DNA of 32,892 bases, taken from Arthrobacter sp. Br18 (GTDB lineage Bacteria; Actinomycetota; Actinomycetes; Actinomycetales; Micrococcaceae). Of this stretch, positions 7,095 through 15,143 are shown in pieces. The notes beneath the pieces are model-generated. The model saw only the letters and a list, made by a program, of their open reading frames with translations, had not been told where the DNA came from and searched no databases. The position numbers and the translations under genes were made by a program. Every line of letters starts with the position of its first letter. Within the stretch, counting starts at the first letter, position 1. Location of the stretch: the NCBI RefSeq assembly GCF_000520555.1, contig NZ_KI914851.1:1-32892 (forward strand), given 5' to 3'.

Positions 7095-8480
7095 ATGGCA
7101 ACAAAGAGCTCTACGGCTGCGCGTGCGGGCCGCAGCAACAATCCCGGTTACCGGTGTGCTGAGTGCGGTTGGACGACGGCAAAATGGGTGGGCCGCTGCG
7201 GCGAGTGCCAGGCGTGGGGCACGGTCGAGGAACTCGGGCAACCGATTGCACGCACGACGGCGGCCGCCACCGTCCTGCGCCCCGCACAGCGCATTGCCGA
7301 CGTCGACGCCTCCACCGCTGCATTCCAGCCGACACGGATCGACGAACTCGACCGCGTGCTCGGCGGCGGCCTCGTGCCGGGCGCAGTGATTCTCCTTGCG
7401 GGTGAACCGGGTGTCGGAAAGTCGACCCTGCTGCTTGACGTCGCCGCGCGGGTGGCGAACCTGGGGAGGGATGTCCTCTACGTGACGGGCGAGGAGTCTG
7501 CCGCCCAGGTGAAGCTGCGCGCCGAGCGGATCAAGGCGGTAGCGGATACCCTCTACCTGAGCGCCGAGACCGATCTGGGCCAGGCCCTCGGCCAGGTCGA
7601 GAAACTCAACCCGTCCCTCCTGGTCGTCGACTCGGTTCAGACCCTCAGCAGCTCGGCCGTCGACGGTACCGCCGGTGGAGTGACCCAGGTGCGCGAGGTG
7701 GCGGCGTCGATCATCAACGTGGCGAAGTCGAAGAACATGACCACCATCCTGGTGGGCCACGTGACGAAGGACGGCTCCATCGCCGGGCCGCGGCTCCTCG
7801 AGCACCTCGTGGACGTGGTGTGCCAGTTCGAGGGCGAGCGCCACTCCCGGCTGCGCCTGCTGCGCGCAGTGAAGAACCGCTATGGCCCCACCGATGATGT
7901 GGGCTGTTTCGATCTGACCGACGCCGGGGTGGAAGGCCTCGCCGATCCCAGCGGGCTCTTCGTCTCGCGGACCAAGGACCCGGTGTCAGGAACGTGCATC
8001 ACGGTCACCCTCGAGGGCCGGCGTCCGCTGCTCGCCGAAGTGCAGGCGCTGCTCGCCGAATCAGCCACATCGCAGCCGCGCCGCGCAACAAGCGGCCTCG
8101 ACAGTGCTCGCGTTGCGATGCTCCTGGCGGTGCTGCAGCGCAGGGCATCGATGGGCCTGCACAAGGACGACAGCTATGTGGCCACCGTCGGCGGCGTCAA
8201 ACTGGGAGAACCTGCAACCGACCTGGCAGTGGCCCTGGCGATCGCGTCGGCCAAGACGGACCAGCCCCTCCCCTCCCAGCTCATTGCCTTCGGCGAGGTG
8301 GGCCTTGCCGGCGAGGTGCGCCCGGTCCCGGGCATCGCGCGGCGCATCCAGGAGGCGGAGCGGCTCGGCTTCACCCATGCGGTGGTTCCGGCGTCGCCCA
8401 ACGGGCCTGGTCCCATCCCGAAAGGCTTCACGGTGCGGGAAGTGTCCACCCTCACCGAGGCGCTGACCCTGCTCTTCTGA
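7095..8480 (+). CDS. radA: DNA repair protein RadA (Sms)
   Basis: RecA-like ATPase and branch-migration helicase that processes recombination intermediates. The 461 residues show the N-terminal C4 zinc finger (C21, C24, C35, C38), Walker A GEPGVGKST (103-111), Walker B LLVVDS (175-180), and the RadA-specific KNRYG motif (260-264, usually KNRFG). A C-terminal Lon-protease-like domain follows (SMGLHKDDSYVATVGGVKLG, lacking the protease serine). No Shine-Dalgarno sequence precedes the ATG, but TACGCT lies at 7083-7088, six bases before it, so a leaderless mRNA is plausible. disA follows 156 bases later on the same strand; radA-disA is a recurrent bacterial pairing, and RadA is reported to affect DisA activity in Bacillus. 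Confidence 0.97.
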   Translation: MATKSSTAARAGRSNNPGYRCAECGWTTAKWVGRCGECQAWGTVEELGQPIARTTAAATVLRPAQRIADVDASTAAFQPTRIDELDRVLGGGLVPGAVILLAGEPGVGKSTLLLDVAARVANLGRDVLYVTGEESAAQVKLRAERIKAVADTLYLSAETDLGQALGQVEKLNPSLLVVDSVQTLSSSAVDGTAGGVTQVREVAASIINVAKSKNMTTILVGHVTKDGSIAGPRLLEHLVDVVCQFEGERHSRLRLLRAVKNRYGPTDDVGCFDLTDAGVEGLADPSGLFVSRTKDPVSGTCITVTLEGRRPLLAEVQALLAESATSQPRRATSGLDSARVAMLLAVLQRRASMGLHKDDSYVATVGGVKLGEPATDLAVALAIASAKTDQPLPSQLIAFGEVGLAGEVRPVPGIARRIQEAERLGFTHAVVPASPNGPGPIPKGFTVREVSTLTEALTLLF

Positions 8481-8636
8481 ATGTCACCTCGACCCGGTAT
8501 CGGGGATTCAGCGCCCGGCCACTAGTATTATGTTCGGCTGCGTGGAAATCATGCAGCTGCTGCTTGCCCGGCGCCTCCTGGACTGAGGTTGCCCGTATGT
8601 GCAGGCCGGCAGCGCGAATTCTGAAAGGATTGGGCC

Positions 8637-9713
8637 ATGGTTCGCAGTCCCGAGGACTCGCTGAAGGCCACCCTCGCACGTGTAGCACCCGGTACCGCCC
8701 TCCGCGACGGGCTCGAGCGGATCCTGCGTGGAAGGACAGGCGCGCTGATCGTGCTCGGCTTCGACCGTACGGTGGATTCGATCTGCTCGGGCGGCTTCGA
8801 CATCGGCATCGACTTCTCGCCGACCCGCCTGCGGGAGCTCGCGAAGATGGACGGTGCAATCGTCTGCGACAAGGACGCCAGCAACATCCTGCGTGCCGCC
8901 GTCCAGCTTGTCCCCGACCACACCATCGAGACCCAGGAATCCGGCACCCGCCACCGCACGGCGGAGCGCGTTGCCATCCAGACCGGGCTGCCGGTCATCT
9001 CGGTGAGCCAGTCCATGCAGATCATCGCCCTGTACATCAGCGGGCTCCGGCATGTCCTCGAAGGCTCGGAACCCGTGCTGGCCCGCGCCAACCAGGCACT
9101 TGCAACCCTCGAACGCTATCGCGCGCGCCTGGATCAGGTGACCAACTCCCTGTCTGCCCTCGAGATCGAAGCGATGGTGACCGTCCGGGACGTGGCGGTG
9201 ACGCTTCAGCGCCAGGAAATGGTGCGGCGGATCTCGGAGGAAATTTCGCAGTATGTCCTCGAGCTGGGCATCGACGGGCGCCTGCTGTCCCTCCAGGTCG
9301 AGGAACTGACCACCGGGCTCGGGCCAGGAAGCGAAATGGTGCTGCGCGACTACATAGACCTCGGCAACAGCCAGGCGCCGGTCGAGGAGCGGGTTGCCAC
9401 CCTGCAGAATTTCAGTTCGACCGACCTGATCGACCTTGGAACCATCGCAAGCGTGCTCGGCTTCAACACCTCCACAGATTCGCTCGAAGCCGTGATCCAG
9501 CCGAAGGGGTACCGGCTGCTTTCCGGAATCAAGGCGGTCCCGCCCGCAGTGGCGAACCGGCTGGTGGATCACTTCGATGGACTCCAGAACCTGATGGCCG
9601 CCAATGTCGAGGACCTCATGGCCGTTGACGGTATTGGTGAACAGCGTGCCCGGACTGTCCGGGAGGGCCTTTCGCGCATCGCGGAAACCAGTCTGCTCGA
9701 CAGGTTCATGTAG
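8637..9713 (+). CDS. disA: DNA integrity scanning diadenylate cyclase DisA
   Basis: Makes cyclic di-AMP from two ATP while scanning DNA for branched structures. In the 358 residues the N-terminal DAC domain has both catalytic motifs, DGA at 72-74 (KMDGAIVCDKD) and RHR at 105-107 (GTRHRTAER). A helical spine follows, then a C-terminal helix-hairpin-helix DNA-binding part (LMAVDGIGEQRARTVREGL). Length is normal for the family. AAAGGA lies about ten bases before the ATG. The long overlapping frames on both strands are shadows of this gene. The intergenic region after radA (8481-8636) contains a TATTAT that might be a -10 element, but no matching -35. Confidence 0.97.
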   Translation: MVRSPEDSLKATLARVAPGTALRDGLERILRGRTGALIVLGFDRTVDSICSGGFDIGIDFSPTRLRELAKMDGAIVCDKDASNILRAAVQLVPDHTIETQESGTRHRTAERVAIQTGLPVISVSQSMQIIALYISGLRHVLEGSEPVLARANQALATLERYRARLDQVTNSLSALEIEAMVTVRDVAVTLQRQEMVRRISEEISQYVLELGIDGRLLSLQVEELTTGLGPGSEMVLRDYIDLGNSQAPVEERVATLQNFSSTDLIDLGTIASVLGFNTSTDSLEAVIQPKGYRLLSGIKAVPPAVANRLVDHFDGLQNLMAANVEDLMAVDGIGEQRARTVREGLSRIAETSLLDRFM

Positions 9714-9741
9714 GTCCTCCCACGGGAGCGGGCGAAGGTGC

Positions 9742-10512
9742 CTACCCTTCGAGCACGAACGACGTCGCCCCACTCGTCAGATCCCCGAGCCGCGTCGTGA
9801 GGGCGTAGGTTCCGCCCTCCGGGACAGCCTCCACCGATTCACATCCTGGAGTAGTGCGCGTGCGCTCCCACGCCAGCGTCGCTACCTCCTCGGCGCCCGG
9901 CTCCAGAACCCGCGGGAGGTCCTGCGGTGCCTGCTGGCAGTCGGCGGAGGAGAAGACCCTGTCGGCCGGATCCGCAACCAGGAACTCCATCTGTGAGGTG
10001 CCGACGTTGACGGCGCACGCCGTCTCACTCTCGTTGCGCACGATCAGGCTCAGGACCGGTTCCTGCCCCGGAGCATAGGCCGGCGCGTCGGTTCTTGCCT
10101 CGACGACGATCTCGGCGGGATCACACTCGGGCTCGGAAGCCTCGGCAGGATCGGTAGCCTCCTCAGGTTCGGTAGTCTCCTCAGGTTCGCCGGTCGCCGT
10201 GGGCTCCGGCTCCGAAGCGGTGGGGGCAGGTTCGGCCGAAGCACTGGCGCCGGGGGCGTCCGTCGGAGCAGCGGCCGTCGGAGCAGCAGCCGGCGTCGAC
10301 GCCGTAGCTACCGCACCGCCCGCTGCGGGGTCACCGTCGTCGCGGGAGAAAAGACCGATCACCATCACCATGCCGGCAACGAGTAGGGCCACGACCAGCA
10401 GCGCCAGGACCGCCGCGACGAGGCGCCGCCGGCGGTAGACCGCCGGGCTCGGGCGCCTTCGGGGCACTCCATGGCTTCCGTGCGTGCCCGGTGCGTGAAC
10501 TGAATCCATCAT
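9742..10512 (-). CDS. Single-pass membrane protein with acidic linker and extracytoplasmic cysteine domain
   Basis: Unknown function. The 256 residues comprise a basic cytoplasmic start (PRRRPSPAVYRRRR), one membrane helix at about 31-55, and a low-complexity linker (about 60-130) of Ala, Pro, Thr and Glu with repeated TEPEE/SEPEP units. A folded domain of about 120 residues follows, with four cysteines (PECDP, TACAV, ADCQQ, PGCES) that could form two disulfides. The domain has an alternating beta pattern, with APGQEPVLSLIVRNESETAC resembling bacterial Ig-like or BsuPI-type domains; this is inference. The orientation (positive-inside rule) puts the domain outside the cell. The start may be either of two adjacent ATG codons (10512 or 10509). 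It is convergent with disA and divergent from mutY. Confidence 0.8.
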   Translation of the reverse strand: MMDSVHAPGTHGSHGVPRRRPSPAVYRRRRLVAAVLALLVVALLVAGMVMVIGLFSRDDGDPAAGGAVATASTPAAAPTAAAPTDAPGASASAEPAPTASEPEPTATGEPEETTEPEEATDPAEASEPECDPAEIVVEARTDAPAYAPGQEPVLSLIVRNESETACAVNVGTSQMEFLVADPADRVFSSADCQQAPQDLPRVLEPGAEEVATLAWERTRTTPGCESVEAVPEGGTYALTTRLGDLTSGATSFVLEG

Positions 10513-10537
10513 TCAAGGCTAGGGAGCAGTGCGCCGA

Positions 10538-10568
10538 TTGCCGACCGCACCACGCCGGTCAGTAGAGT
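10538..10568 (+). promoter_or_regulatory. Possible mutY promoter giving a near-leaderless mRNA
   Basis: TTGCCG at 10538-10543 and TAGAGT at 10563-10568 are separated by 19 bases. The -10 hexamer ends ten bases before the mutY ATG, which has no Shine-Dalgarno sequence, so transcription would start within a few bases of the start codon. Spacing is longer than the ideal 17, hence the low confidence. Confidence 0.3.
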
Positions 10569-10578
10569 ATTGCTGACC

Positions 10579-11562
10579 ATGAATTTCCAGAGCCCCCTGT
10601 TGTCCGCGCCGGAGAGCGGCCCGCCACGGGGACATGATGCCCTCCATTCCGCGATCACGGCATGGTTCGAAGCCTCCGCAAGGGTTCTACCCTGGCGGAG
10701 CGCGGACCGCACGCCGTGGGGTGTCTATGTCAGTGAGGTCATGCTCCAGCAGACGCCTGTGGTGCGGGTGCTCCCGGTGTGGACGGATTGGCTGGCAAGG
10801 TGGCCCACACCGGCCCACCTCGCCGCCGAGCCCGCGGGAGAAGCCGTCCGCCACTGGGGGCGGCTGGGATATCCCCGGCGGGCGCTCCGCCTTCACGCGG
10901 CCGCGACCGCCATGGTGGACCTCCACGAGGGCGCGGTCCCCTCGGACTACGACACCCTCCTCACCCTGCCGGGTGTCGGCGGCTACACCGCTGCCGCCGT
11001 CGCCGCTTTTGCCTTCGGTGCCCGCGAGACCGTCGTCGATACGAACATCCGCCGGGTCCATGCGCGCCTCGTGGGCGGAAAGGCCCTGCCTGCGCCGGCA
11101 CTCACTGCCGCGGAGATGCGGCGCGCTGCGCTCCTTCTTCCCGAGGAGGACGCCCTGTCGGTGCAGTGGAATGCCGCGGTGATGGAGCTGGGAGCTGTGG
11201 TGTGCACCGCGCGGTCGCCGCGCTGCGAAGCGTGTCCGGTCCTGGAATCCTGCGCGTGGGTCGCCGCGGGTCGCCCGGAGCCGGACTACGTTCCCCGGGG
11301 GCAGGCCTGGGCCGGAACGGACCGGCAGGTGCGAGGCGCCATCCTGGCCGTCCTGCGCGAAGCCGAGGACTACCTTGTGCCGGAGCTGCTCGTGAGCGGC
11401 CCCGTGGATCTGTCGCCTCCGTCGGACAACTCCCGGCTGACGGCCCTCGACACCCTGCACAGGCTGCGCGCCCCGGCTCAGCAGGTTGAGCGCGCCCTTG
11501 CCGGACTTCTCGCCGACGGCCTGGCCCAGGAGACCACCGGGGGGATCGGGCTGCCCCGGTGA
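10579..11562 (+). CDS. mutY: A/G-specific adenine DNA glycosylase MutY
   Basis: Removes adenine mispaired with 8-oxoguanine. In the 327 residues the catalytic Glu is E53 (EVMLQQTPV). The helix-hairpin-helix is LPGVGGYTAAAVAAFAFG (about 130-147), followed by the catalytic Asp D154 in VVDTNIRRV. A [4Fe-4S] loop C209-x6-C216-x2-C219-x5-C225 follows. The C-terminal part is short and shows no clear NUDIX-like 8-oxoG-recognition domain, as I recall for several actinobacterial MutY proteins. The start was set at ATG 10579; the frame extends three codons to a TTG, but homology begins after the ATG. Together with radA and disA it makes a loose DNA-repair neighbourhood. Confidence 0.95.
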   Translation: MNFQSPLLSAPESGPPRGHDALHSAITAWFEASARVLPWRSADRTPWGVYVSEVMLQQTPVVRVLPVWTDWLARWPTPAHLAAEPAGEAVRHWGRLGYPRRALRLHAAATAMVDLHEGAVPSDYDTLLTLPGVGGYTAAAVAAFAFGARETVVDTNIRRVHARLVGGKALPAPALTAAEMRRAALLLPEEDALSVQWNAAVMELGAVVCTARSPRCEACPVLESCAWVAAGRPEPDYVPRGQAWAGTDRQVRGAILAVLREAEDYLVPELLVSGPVDLSPPSDNSRLTALDTLHRLRAPAQQVERALAGLLADGLAQETTGGIGLPR

Positions 11563-11586
11563 AGCTCCAGCAGGAACCCGCGCAGG

Positions 11587-12348
11587 CTACGCAGGCTCGC
11601 CGAACCCCGACACCACTGCGGCTTCGATCAGGTCGATGGCCGCCCTGGCATCGGGGCCCGAGGCTTCGGCGGAGACTTCCTTGCCCTGCCCCAGGCCGAG
11701 GCTCATCAGGAGCATGACGGACTTCGCGTCGACGCCGTTGATGGTGATCTCCGCATCGAGGTCCAGCAACCCGCCCGCGAGGAACGCGGCAGGCCGAGCA
11801 TGGAGCCCCATCTGGTTGGGAAGGGTCCATGAGCCGCGAATTGTTGCCGCGCCGGCATCCGCAGGTGCCCGCGGGGAGCCGGGAGCGGCCGCGGAGTGCG
11901 TCACGAACGGCTCCAGGGCCTCCGGGTCGATCGAGACGACTGCCCCTTCGGCAGCCTTCAGCACCTCGTCGAGCGATGCTCCCCCCTGCGCCTGGACAGC
12001 CGCCGCTACTGCCCCCTCGACCAGGGCCGCCTGCGCCAGGCGCACTCTGTCCCGCTGCTCCGGGTCGAGGAACTCGAGCGCCATCTCGGCGGTCATGACC
12101 GCCGATCCGAGGTCGGTGAGGATCACGACGCCGCTGCCGCTGTCCGCCTTCGCGATGCCGTTCTGGACCTTCTCGAAGCTCGTCCCGATACGCGCGGCGC
12201 CCGTTCCACCGTCGGCGCCGCCCGCGGCGACCAGATCGACGCCGGATGCCATCTGGCCGGCCAGCTCGCACACTCCCTCGGCGATCTTCTCGCTGTGGGA
12301 CACGATGACGAGTCCCACCTTCGCTGCTGCACTGCCGGAGTCACTCAC
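11587..12348 (-). CDS. dhaM: Dihydroxyacetone kinase phosphotransfer subunit DhaM fused to HPr
   Basis: Phosphocarrier that passes phosphate from the PTS to the ADP held by DhaL. The N-terminal EIIA-mannose-like domain (about 10-145) has the phospho-accepting H18 in VIVSHSEKIAEG and the conserved TDLGSA. After a short Ala/Pro linker comes an HPr domain (about 168-250) with NQMGLHARPAA (phospho-His 183) and a Ser-46-like position in DAKSVMLLMSLG. There is no enzyme I domain, unlike the longest DhaM forms, so phosphate must come from a separate enzyme I. It is the last gene of dhaKLM, starting six bases after dhaL. Its 253 residues are complete. Confidence 0.93.
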   Translation of the reverse strand: MSDSGSAAAKVGLVIVSHSEKIAEGVCELAGQMASGVDLVAAGGADGGTGAARIGTSFEKVQNGIAKADSGSGVVILTDLGSAVMTAEMALEFLDPEQRDRVRLAQAALVEGAVAAAVQAQGGASLDEVLKAAEGAVVSIDPEALEPFVTHSAAAPGSPRAPADAGAATIRGSWTLPNQMGLHARPAAFLAGGLLDLDAEITINGVDAKSVMLLMSLGLGQGKEVSAEASGPDARAAIDLIEAAVVSGFGEPA

Positions 12349-12354
12349 GGGCGC

Positions 12355-12999
12355 TCACAGGTTGACTCCGCCGGCTGCCACTGCCGCCGCCTGCAGGATC
12401 ATCGCCGTTGACACTGCACCGGGGTCACGGTGGTTGGCGCTCCGCTCGCCCAGATAGCTCGCGCGTCCCTTCCGCGCGATCAGCGGCTCGGTGGCGACCG
12501 CTCCGGCCTGTGCGGCGTTCGCTGCGGCGGACAACACTTCCTCCGCACTCGCTCCTGCGGACGCCGCCGTCCGCGCGGACTCGGCAGCCGGAGTCCACGC
12601 GTCGATCATCGTCTTGTCCCCCACCTCGGCCTTTCCTCGTGCCACCACGCCGTCCCGTGCGGCTTCGAGCATCGCCGCGGCTTCGTCCGGGCCTACTTCG
12701 ACGGCGTCCCCGAGTGCCTTCGCTGCCCGGAGGAAAGCCGTCCCGTAGAGCGGTCCGGCCGCTCCGCCGACCGACGACATGAGCGTCATCGCCGCGCCCT
12801 TCAGGACTTCGGCGGGGGTGGCGGGGTCCGGACCGGCGTCGAGCTTGGCGACCACCGCGCTGAACCCCCGATCGAGGTTCTCGCCGTGGTCGGCATCACC
12901 GATGGCACGGTCGAGGTCGATGAGCAGGACCCGGTTTTCAGCGACGACCTCAGCTGCTCCGCGAAGCCATGCAACCGCCCACTGCGCGGTGAGCGCCAC
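12355..12999 (-). CDS. dhaL: Dihydroxyacetone kinase ADP-binding subunit DhaL
   Basis: Holds ADP/ATP and transfers phosphate to dihydroxyacetone bound in DhaK. In the 214 residues the Mg-ADP site is the Asp cluster DLDRAIGDADHGENLDRG near the N-terminus. SSVGGAAGPLYGTAF and GDKTMIDAW follow, as does the C-terminal SYLGERSANHRDPGA. I chose the GTG at 12999: it lies two bases after the dhaK stop, has GGGGAG seven bases upstream, and gives a normal length. The frame extends upstream inside dhaK without family similarity. It is co-transcribed between dhaK and dhaM. Confidence 0.93.
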   Translation of the reverse strand: MALTAQWAVAWLRGAAEVVAENRVLLIDLDRAIGDADHGENLDRGFSAVVAKLDAGPDPATPAEVLKGAAMTLMSSVGGAAGPLYGTAFLRAAKALGDAVEVGPDEAAAMLEAARDGVVARGKAEVGDKTMIDAWTPAAESARTAASAGASAEEVLSAAANAAQAGAVATEPLIARKGRASYLGERSANHRDPGAVSTAMILQAAAVAAGGVNL

Positions 13000-13001
13000 G
13001 G

Positions 13002-14003
13002 CTAGGCTCCCCAGCGCATGGCTGCCGTGTGGACCGGCGAGTCCCACAGTTCGATCAGTTCATCGTCGAGCCGCAGAACCGACACCGAAGCTCCCTGCAT
13101 CTCAAGCGCCGTGATGTAGTTGCCGACGAGGGACCGCTCCATCTGGACACCCTGCGCTTCAAGCAGTTCGACCGCCTTGCGGAAGACGATGTACAGCTCG
13201 CTCGCCGGGGTGCCGCCCATTCCGTTGACCATGAGCAACACCCGGTCGCCTGCGGCGAGTGCGAGATCCGCGGTGATGGGTTCGAGCAGGCGCACCGTGA
13301 TGCCGTCGGCGTCCTCCATGGCAATGCGGTGCCTGCCGGGCTCACCGTGGATGCCGATGCCGATTTCGATCTCGTCCTCGGCGAGGTCGAAGCTGGGCAC
13401 TCCGGCGTGCGGGACGGTGCAGGCAGCGAGTGCGACACCCATCGACCTCACGTTGTCCACGACGCGCTGCGCGATGGCCGTGACGGCGTCCAGGTCATCG
13501 CCCCGCTCGGCTGCTGCTCCCGCGAGCCGCTCGACGAAAACAGTGCCGCCGACCCCGCGTCTGCCCGCCGTGTACAGCGAATCCTCCACGGCGACGTCGT
13601 CGTTCACCAGCACCGTTCGGACGGTGATGCCTTCCTCCTCGGCCAACTCGGCGGCAGTCTCGAAATTGAGGACGTCGCCGGTGTAGTTCTTGACGATATG
13701 GAGGACGCCGGCACCGCCGTCGACGGCCACGGTAGCAGGCAGGATCTGGTCGGGAGTGGGCGAGGTGAACATTGCCCCGGGAACCGCCGCGTCAAGCATC
13801 CCGCGCCCCACATACCCGGCATGCAGCGGCTCGTGGCCGCTTCCGCCACCCGAGACCAGGCCTACCTTGCCGCTGACCGGGGCGTCCTTCCGGGTGAGGA
13901 AGAGCGGATCGGGATGGACGGTGACGAGATCGGCATGCGCACGGCCGAACCCCTCAACGGATTCTGCGACCACTGCCCGGGGGTTGTTGATGAGCTTCTT
14001 CAC
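13002..14003 (-). CDS. dhaK: Dihydroxyacetone kinase substrate-binding subunit DhaK
   Basis: Binds dihydroxyacetone covalently and is phosphorylated via DhaL/DhaM, feeding glycerol-derived carbon into glycolysis. The 333 residues show [17 protein letters not shown] (about 50-66), [11 protein letters not shown] (active-site D110), and [12 protein letters not shown] with H219, the residue that forms the hemiaminal with substrate. It is the first gene of dhaK-dhaL-dhaM. No DhaR-type activator or glycerol dehydrogenase is next to it. The 220-base upstream region to csbD contains the csbD terminator hairpin and a small perfect stem (CGGCGG-CTC-CCGCCG at 14121-14135). I see no confident promoter. 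Confidence 0.96.
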   Translation of the reverse strand: MKKLINNPRAVVAESVEGFGRAHADLVTVHPDPLFLTRKDAPVSGKVGLVSGGGSGHEPLHAGYVGRGMLDAAVPGAMFTSPTPDQILPATVAVDGGAGVLHIVKNYTGDVLNFETAAELAEEEGITVRTVLVNDDVAVEDSLYTAGRRGVGGTVFVERLAGAAAERGDDLDAVTAIAQRVVDNVRSMGVALAACTVPHAGVPSFDLAEDEIEIGIGIHGEPGRHRIAMEDADGITVRLLEPITADLALAAGDRVLLMVNGMGGTPASELYIVFRKAVELLEAQGVQMERSLVGNYITALEMQGASVSVLRLDDELIELWDSPVHTAAMRWGA

Positions 14004-14155
14004 GACGGCACGCTCCTTGGCTGCGAACAGGAAATAGAGGCCGGCGGACCTGCCTCATTCGGACCGCGTCGGCCATGGGACACACTACCTCGCGGCCACC
14101 TGCGTGCCTAGGGCCCGTCACGGCGGCTCCCGCCGGGTACCTCCGCCGAACGCGA

Positions 14156-14191
14156 CTGCGGGAGGCTCCCGGTACTGGGCGCCTCCCGCAG
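14156..14191 (-). terminator. Hairpin terminator after csbD
   Basis: CTGCGGGAGGC (14156-14166) pairs perfectly with GCCTCCCGCAG (14181-14191). Inside, CCC and GGG add three more pairs after one mismatch, leaving a six-base loop. It lies 35 bases beyond the csbD stop. There is no U tract, as is common in high-GC actinobacteria. Confidence 0.65.
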
Positions 14192-14226
14192 GTGTGCTGC
14201 AAAAGCCTGTTCGGCGAAATCAGGTG

Positions 14227-14406
14227 CTACTTGTCCTTCTTGAACGCATCCTTGATGTTCTCGCCTGCATCCTTGAGCTTGGACTTGGCCTGGTCTCCGT
14301 GACCCTCGGCCTCCATGCTCTCGTTACCGGTGGCCTTGCCGAAGCCTTCCTTGGCCTTGCCGCCGAGGCCTTCGCTCTTGTTCCCGATCTTGTCATCCAA
14401 ACCCAT
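14227..14406 (-). CDS. CsbD-family stress protein
   Basis: 59 residues: MGLDDKIGNKSEGLGGKAKE, then GFGKATGN and a Lys/Asp/Glu-rich second half (GDQAKSKLKDAGENIKDAFK). This is the small, hydrophilic CsbD-like fold with two repeated K-x2-G/A-K-x-K-D blocks, in a family usually induced by general stress (sigma-B type) in Gram-positive bacteria. Biochemical role unknown. A strong ribosome site (GGAAG, seven bases before the ATG) sets the start. It is a stand-alone transcript with its own hairpin terminator at 14156-14191. Confidence 0.9.
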   Translation of the reverse strand: MGLDDKIGNKSEGLGGKAKEGFGKATGNESMEAEGHGDQAKSKLKDAGENIKDAFKKDK

Positions 14407-14484
14407 AAATGGACTTCCTTCCGCTCGGTGTGCAGGCCCCGGTTCCGGCAGCCCTCCCGCATCACGAGGATGCTAAGCAGTCTT

Positions 14485-14514
14485 ACTATATCCAGATTCC
14501 TGCAGGCATATCCA
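14485..14514 (-). promoter_or_regulatory. Possible csbD promoter
   Basis: Minus-strand TATAGT (14485-14490) with TGGATA (14509-14514) 18 bases upstream, in an AT-rich patch about 80 bases before csbD. The -35 is poor for the housekeeping sigma, so an alternative stress sigma is possible. Confidence 0.3.
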
Positions 14515-14558
14515 CCCCCTGAGCGAGATTGCCCACCCCGAAGGCCCTGGGCTGCCTG

Positions 14559-15062
14559 CTATAACTGCCGGATCATCCGCGTGTTGCCGAGAGTGTTCGG
14601 CTTGACGCGGGCCAGGTCCAGGAACTCGGCTACGCCCTCATCGTGGGAACGGAGAAGCTCGGAGTAGATGTGTGGATCCACGGCAGACTGGTCGGCCATG
14701 ACCTCGAACCCGTGCCGGGCGAAGAACTGCACTTCGAACGTGAGGCAGAACACCCGCTTCACCCCGTAGCGCCTTGCGTCCTCGATGAGCTGCTCAAGGA
14801 GCACGCGCCCGATGCCCCGCCCCTGGACGGCGGTGGCCAGCGTGCGCACCTCAGCCAGGTCCTCCCACATGATGTGCAGCGCACCGCACCCGAGCACTGC
14901 GCCGTCCACCCCCTCGGCGATCCGGAATTCCTGGAGCCCCTCGTAGTACGCCACGGTTTCCTTCGCCATCAGGATGCGCTGATCCGCCAGCGGTGCCACC
15001 AGTGCCTTGATGGCAGGGACGTCCGACGTGCGGGCGGGACGGATGGTGAAGGACTGGGTCAT
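14559..15062 (-). CDS. argA: Amino-acid N-acetyltransferase (N-acetylglutamate synthase, actinobacterial ArgA type)
   Basis: GNAT-fold enzyme transferring acetyl from acetyl-CoA to glutamate, the first step of arginine synthesis. In the 167 residues IRPARTSDVPAIKALV opens the fold and LGCGALHIMWEDLAEVRTLA forms the central strands. The acetyl-CoA loop is QGRGIGRVLLEQL, and RVFCLTFEVQFFARHGFE and GVAEFLDLARVKPNTLGNTR complete it. The layout closely follows my memory of the short, stand-alone Mycobacterium tuberculosis Rv2747 enzyme, which lacks the amino-acid-kinase domain of the Escherichia coli protein. I set the start at the ATG at 15062 because homology begins at once; upstream codons overlap a hairpin. 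No other arginine genes are nearby. Confidence 0.88.
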   Translation of the reverse strand: MTQSFTIRPARTSDVPAIKALVAPLADQRILMAKETVAYYEGLQEFRIAEGVDGAVLGCGALHIMWEDLAEVRTLATAVQGRGIGRVLLEQLIEDARRYGVKRVFCLTFEVQFFARHGFEVMADQSAVDPHIYSELLRSHDEGVAEFLDLARVKPNTLGNTRMIRQL

Positions 15063-15090
15063 CGACCCCACTCTACTGAGGAACGCCCCA

Positions 15091-15126
15091 CCCGTGGCCC
15101 CGGCCCGCAAGGCCGGGGCCACCGGG
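15091..15126 (-). terminator. Long perfect hairpin after the S9 peptidase gene
   Basis: GTGGCCCCGGCC (15094-15105) pairs perfectly with GGCCGGGGCCAC (15111-15122) around the loop CGCAA. CCC and GGG outside extend it past a one-base bulge. It starts about 20 bases beyond the peptidase stop, between it and argA. No U tract. Confidence 0.7.
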
Positions 15127-15143
15127 CCCCTTCGCCCCACCCC

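Noticed and set aside
7994-9628. A 544-codon open frame on the plus strand across the end of radA and most of disA
   Set aside because: It is antiphase to two genes with clear catalytic motifs, its product is Arg/Pro/Ala-rich without any domain, and long shadow frames are expected in GC-rich DNA.
9714-9741. Possible bidirectional terminator between disA and the convergent membrane protein gene
   Set aside because: The visible stem (CTCC/GGAG) is only four pairs and there is no U tract on either strand.
8508-9773. A 421-codon open frame antisense to disA
   Set aside because: Codon pattern is the mirror of disA and the product has no recognisable domain.
11102-12271. A 389-codon minus-strand frame opposite mutY and overlapping dhaM
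   Set aside because: Gly/Arg-rich shadow of dhaM and mutY; no domain or ribosome site.
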